The notes below the pieces were generated by a model, which did no database searches, had not been told where the DNA came from, and saw nothing but the letters and a program-made list of their open reading frames with translations. A DNA stretch of 6,006 nucleotides from Bacteroidales bacterium (lineage in GTDB: Bacteria > Bacteroidota > Bacteroidia > Bacteroidales > VadinHA17), in the NCBI GenBank assembly GCA_027451265.1, contig DAIDJT010000163.1:1-6006 (forward strand), read 5' to 3'. The translations under genes and the position numbers were made by a program. Position 1 is the first letter of the stretch; every line of letters begins with the position of its first letter. Below are positions 5,219 through 6,006 of this stretch, piece by piece.

Positions 5219-6006
5219 ATGATCAGATACTCCCTTGACGGTGTGACAGTAAAACAGGTGTCGGAGGTTCCTGTGATTGCAGATCCACGTTATTCAGGCA
5301 ACGGTGTGACAGTAAGCCCGACGGAGTTCCTGATGCATGTCCCGGAGGTGGGCTACTTCTATGCTGGTTACGGAAATCTGATTGAATACAGTCCGGTTGA
5401 AGGGGCTGATCCGGAATGGGTGCAGCTGTACCTAAACAACCAGGTTCTTGTGGCGTTACTGCATCAGCGGGGCATCATAAGCCTTCATGCCAGCAGTTTT
5501 GTGCATAACCGCATGGTAGTGATGATACTTGGAGAGACGGGAGCCGGGAAGAGCTCGCTTACATTATCTTTTGTGATGGGTGGCGCCGGGTTTTTGACGG
5601 ATGATCTTACGGCCGTGACTTTCACGGGTGGCAGGCCGTCTGTGATGCCGCTGAACAGGAGGATGAAGATAAGGTCTGCCACTGCTGCAGAACTTGGAGT
5701 GGCCACGGAATGGATGACAGATGCCGAGATCGGAACAGGGAAGAAATACCTGGAGATAATACCTGCTGCTTCAATAGGGCATCCGGTTGATGTCATCCTT
5801 AAGGTGGAGATCGGGGATGTGGAAGAACCTGTCTTTGCAGAGCCGGAACCTGCGGGGAAGTTTTCGCTTCTCAGGAGCGAGGTCTGTTCCTGGGAGATCC
5901 TGGCAGGGATGCCGGAGATTGAAGCGGCATACCTTCAGCAGATCCTTGACATTGTTCACAACACAAAGATATTCAGGGTCACCAGGCCTTCCGGGATACG
6001 TATAGC
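5219..6006 (+). CDS. HPr-kinase-like (HprK-related) P-loop protein, 3' end beyond window
   Basis: This frame stays open from ATG 5219 to the end of the window (262 codons plus two bases) without a stop. The N-terminal 80 residues are a beta-rich region with no recognised family. The kinase core follows: SLHASSF (88-94), a Walker A motif GETGAGKS (105-112), and FLTDDLTAV (125-133) with the acidic pair D128-D129. PLNRRMKIR (144-152) comes next, and then a mixed alpha/beta end. LHAS, GxxGxGKS and the SDD/TDD pair in this order are the signature of the HPr kinase/phosphorylase C-terminal family. Stand-alone versions phosphorylate serine or similar hydroxyl groups, for example on lasso precursor peptides. 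Bona fide HprK has an N-terminal regulatory domain that this protein lacks. The ATG lies 11 bases after GAGG (5204-5207) inside the preceding gene, so translational coupling is likely. The C-terminus is probably only a few tens of residues past the window. Confidence 0.82.
   Translation, partial: MIRYSLDGVTVKQVSEVPVIADPRYSGNGVTVSPTEFLMHVPEVGYFYAGYGNLIEYSPVEGADPEWVQLYLNNQVLVALLHQRGIISLHASSFVHNRMVVMILGETGAGKSSLTLSFVMGGAGFLTDDLTAVTFTGGRPSVMPLNRRMKIRSATAAELGVATEWMTDAEIGTGKKYLEIIPAASIGHPVDVILKVEIGDVEEPVFAEPEPAGKFSLLRSEVCSWEILAGMPEIEAAYLQQILDIVHNTKIFRVTRPSGIRI

Noticed and set aside
4729..5220. 163-codon open frame on the - strand
   Set aside because: It is antisense to the nucleotidyltransferase-like gene and has no recognisable motif.
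5787..6005. 72-codon open frame on the + strand in another frame
   Set aside because: It is a shadow of the HprK-like gene, whose own frame is open across the whole segment and carries Walker A and other kinase motifs.

Overview
The window is a piece of a surface-polysaccharide or glycoconjugate locus, with every supported gene on the + strand. The likely host is a member of the Bacteroidota (inference). Three things point that way. The start codons mostly lack a Shine-Dalgarno sequence and several are preceded by A-rich bases. The intergenic region contains matches to the Bacteroidota -7 promoter motif TAnnTTTG. The sugar transferase and WecA-type proteins carry motif variants that I associate with Bacteroidota. 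No ribosomal RNA, tRNA, IS element, CRISPR array or phage gene was seen.

Layout: (1) 1-145 is the 3' end of a DegT/DnrJ/EryC1/StrS-type sugar aminotransferase. (2) 146-395 is a 250-base non-coding gap, the only sizeable one. It has two promoter-like motifs, two inverted repeats, an octamer direct repeat and several CCTG/CAGG pairs. (3) 396-1616 is a soluble CapD/WbpM-like UDP-sugar 4,6-dehydratase, followed with no spacer by a membrane-anchored DUF218 (YdcF/SanA/ElyC-like) protein at 1617-2249. (4) 2277-2951 is a short monotopic phosphoglycosyl transferase of the PglC/WcaJ catalytic-domain type. (5) 3068-4168 is a polytopic WecA/TagO-like phosphoglycosyl transferase. (6) 4195-5211 is a protein resembling the NTP_transf_5 family, followed 7 bases later by an HPr-kinase-like P-loop protein that runs off the end of the window (5219-6006).

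How they may work together: the dehydratase and aminotransferase would make a UDP-4-amino-4,6-dideoxy sugar (bacillosamine-type chemistry). One of the two phosphoglycosyl transferases would load that sugar, or a related one, onto undecaprenyl phosphate to start a glycan. The second transferase could start another glycan or use another sugar. The nucleotidyltransferase/HprK-like pair is a separate module. Related pairs occur near RiPP (lasso-peptide) genes and in exopolysaccharide loci, and its role here is not known. It is the part of the window most likely to belong to an undescribed system. The next genes downstream (a PqqD-like protein, an asparagine-synthetase-like protein, or a small precursor peptide) would decide this, and they lie outside the window.

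The most specific molecular oddity is in the monotopic transferase: the Asp-Glu catalytic dyad reads Asn-Glu (N96-E97).
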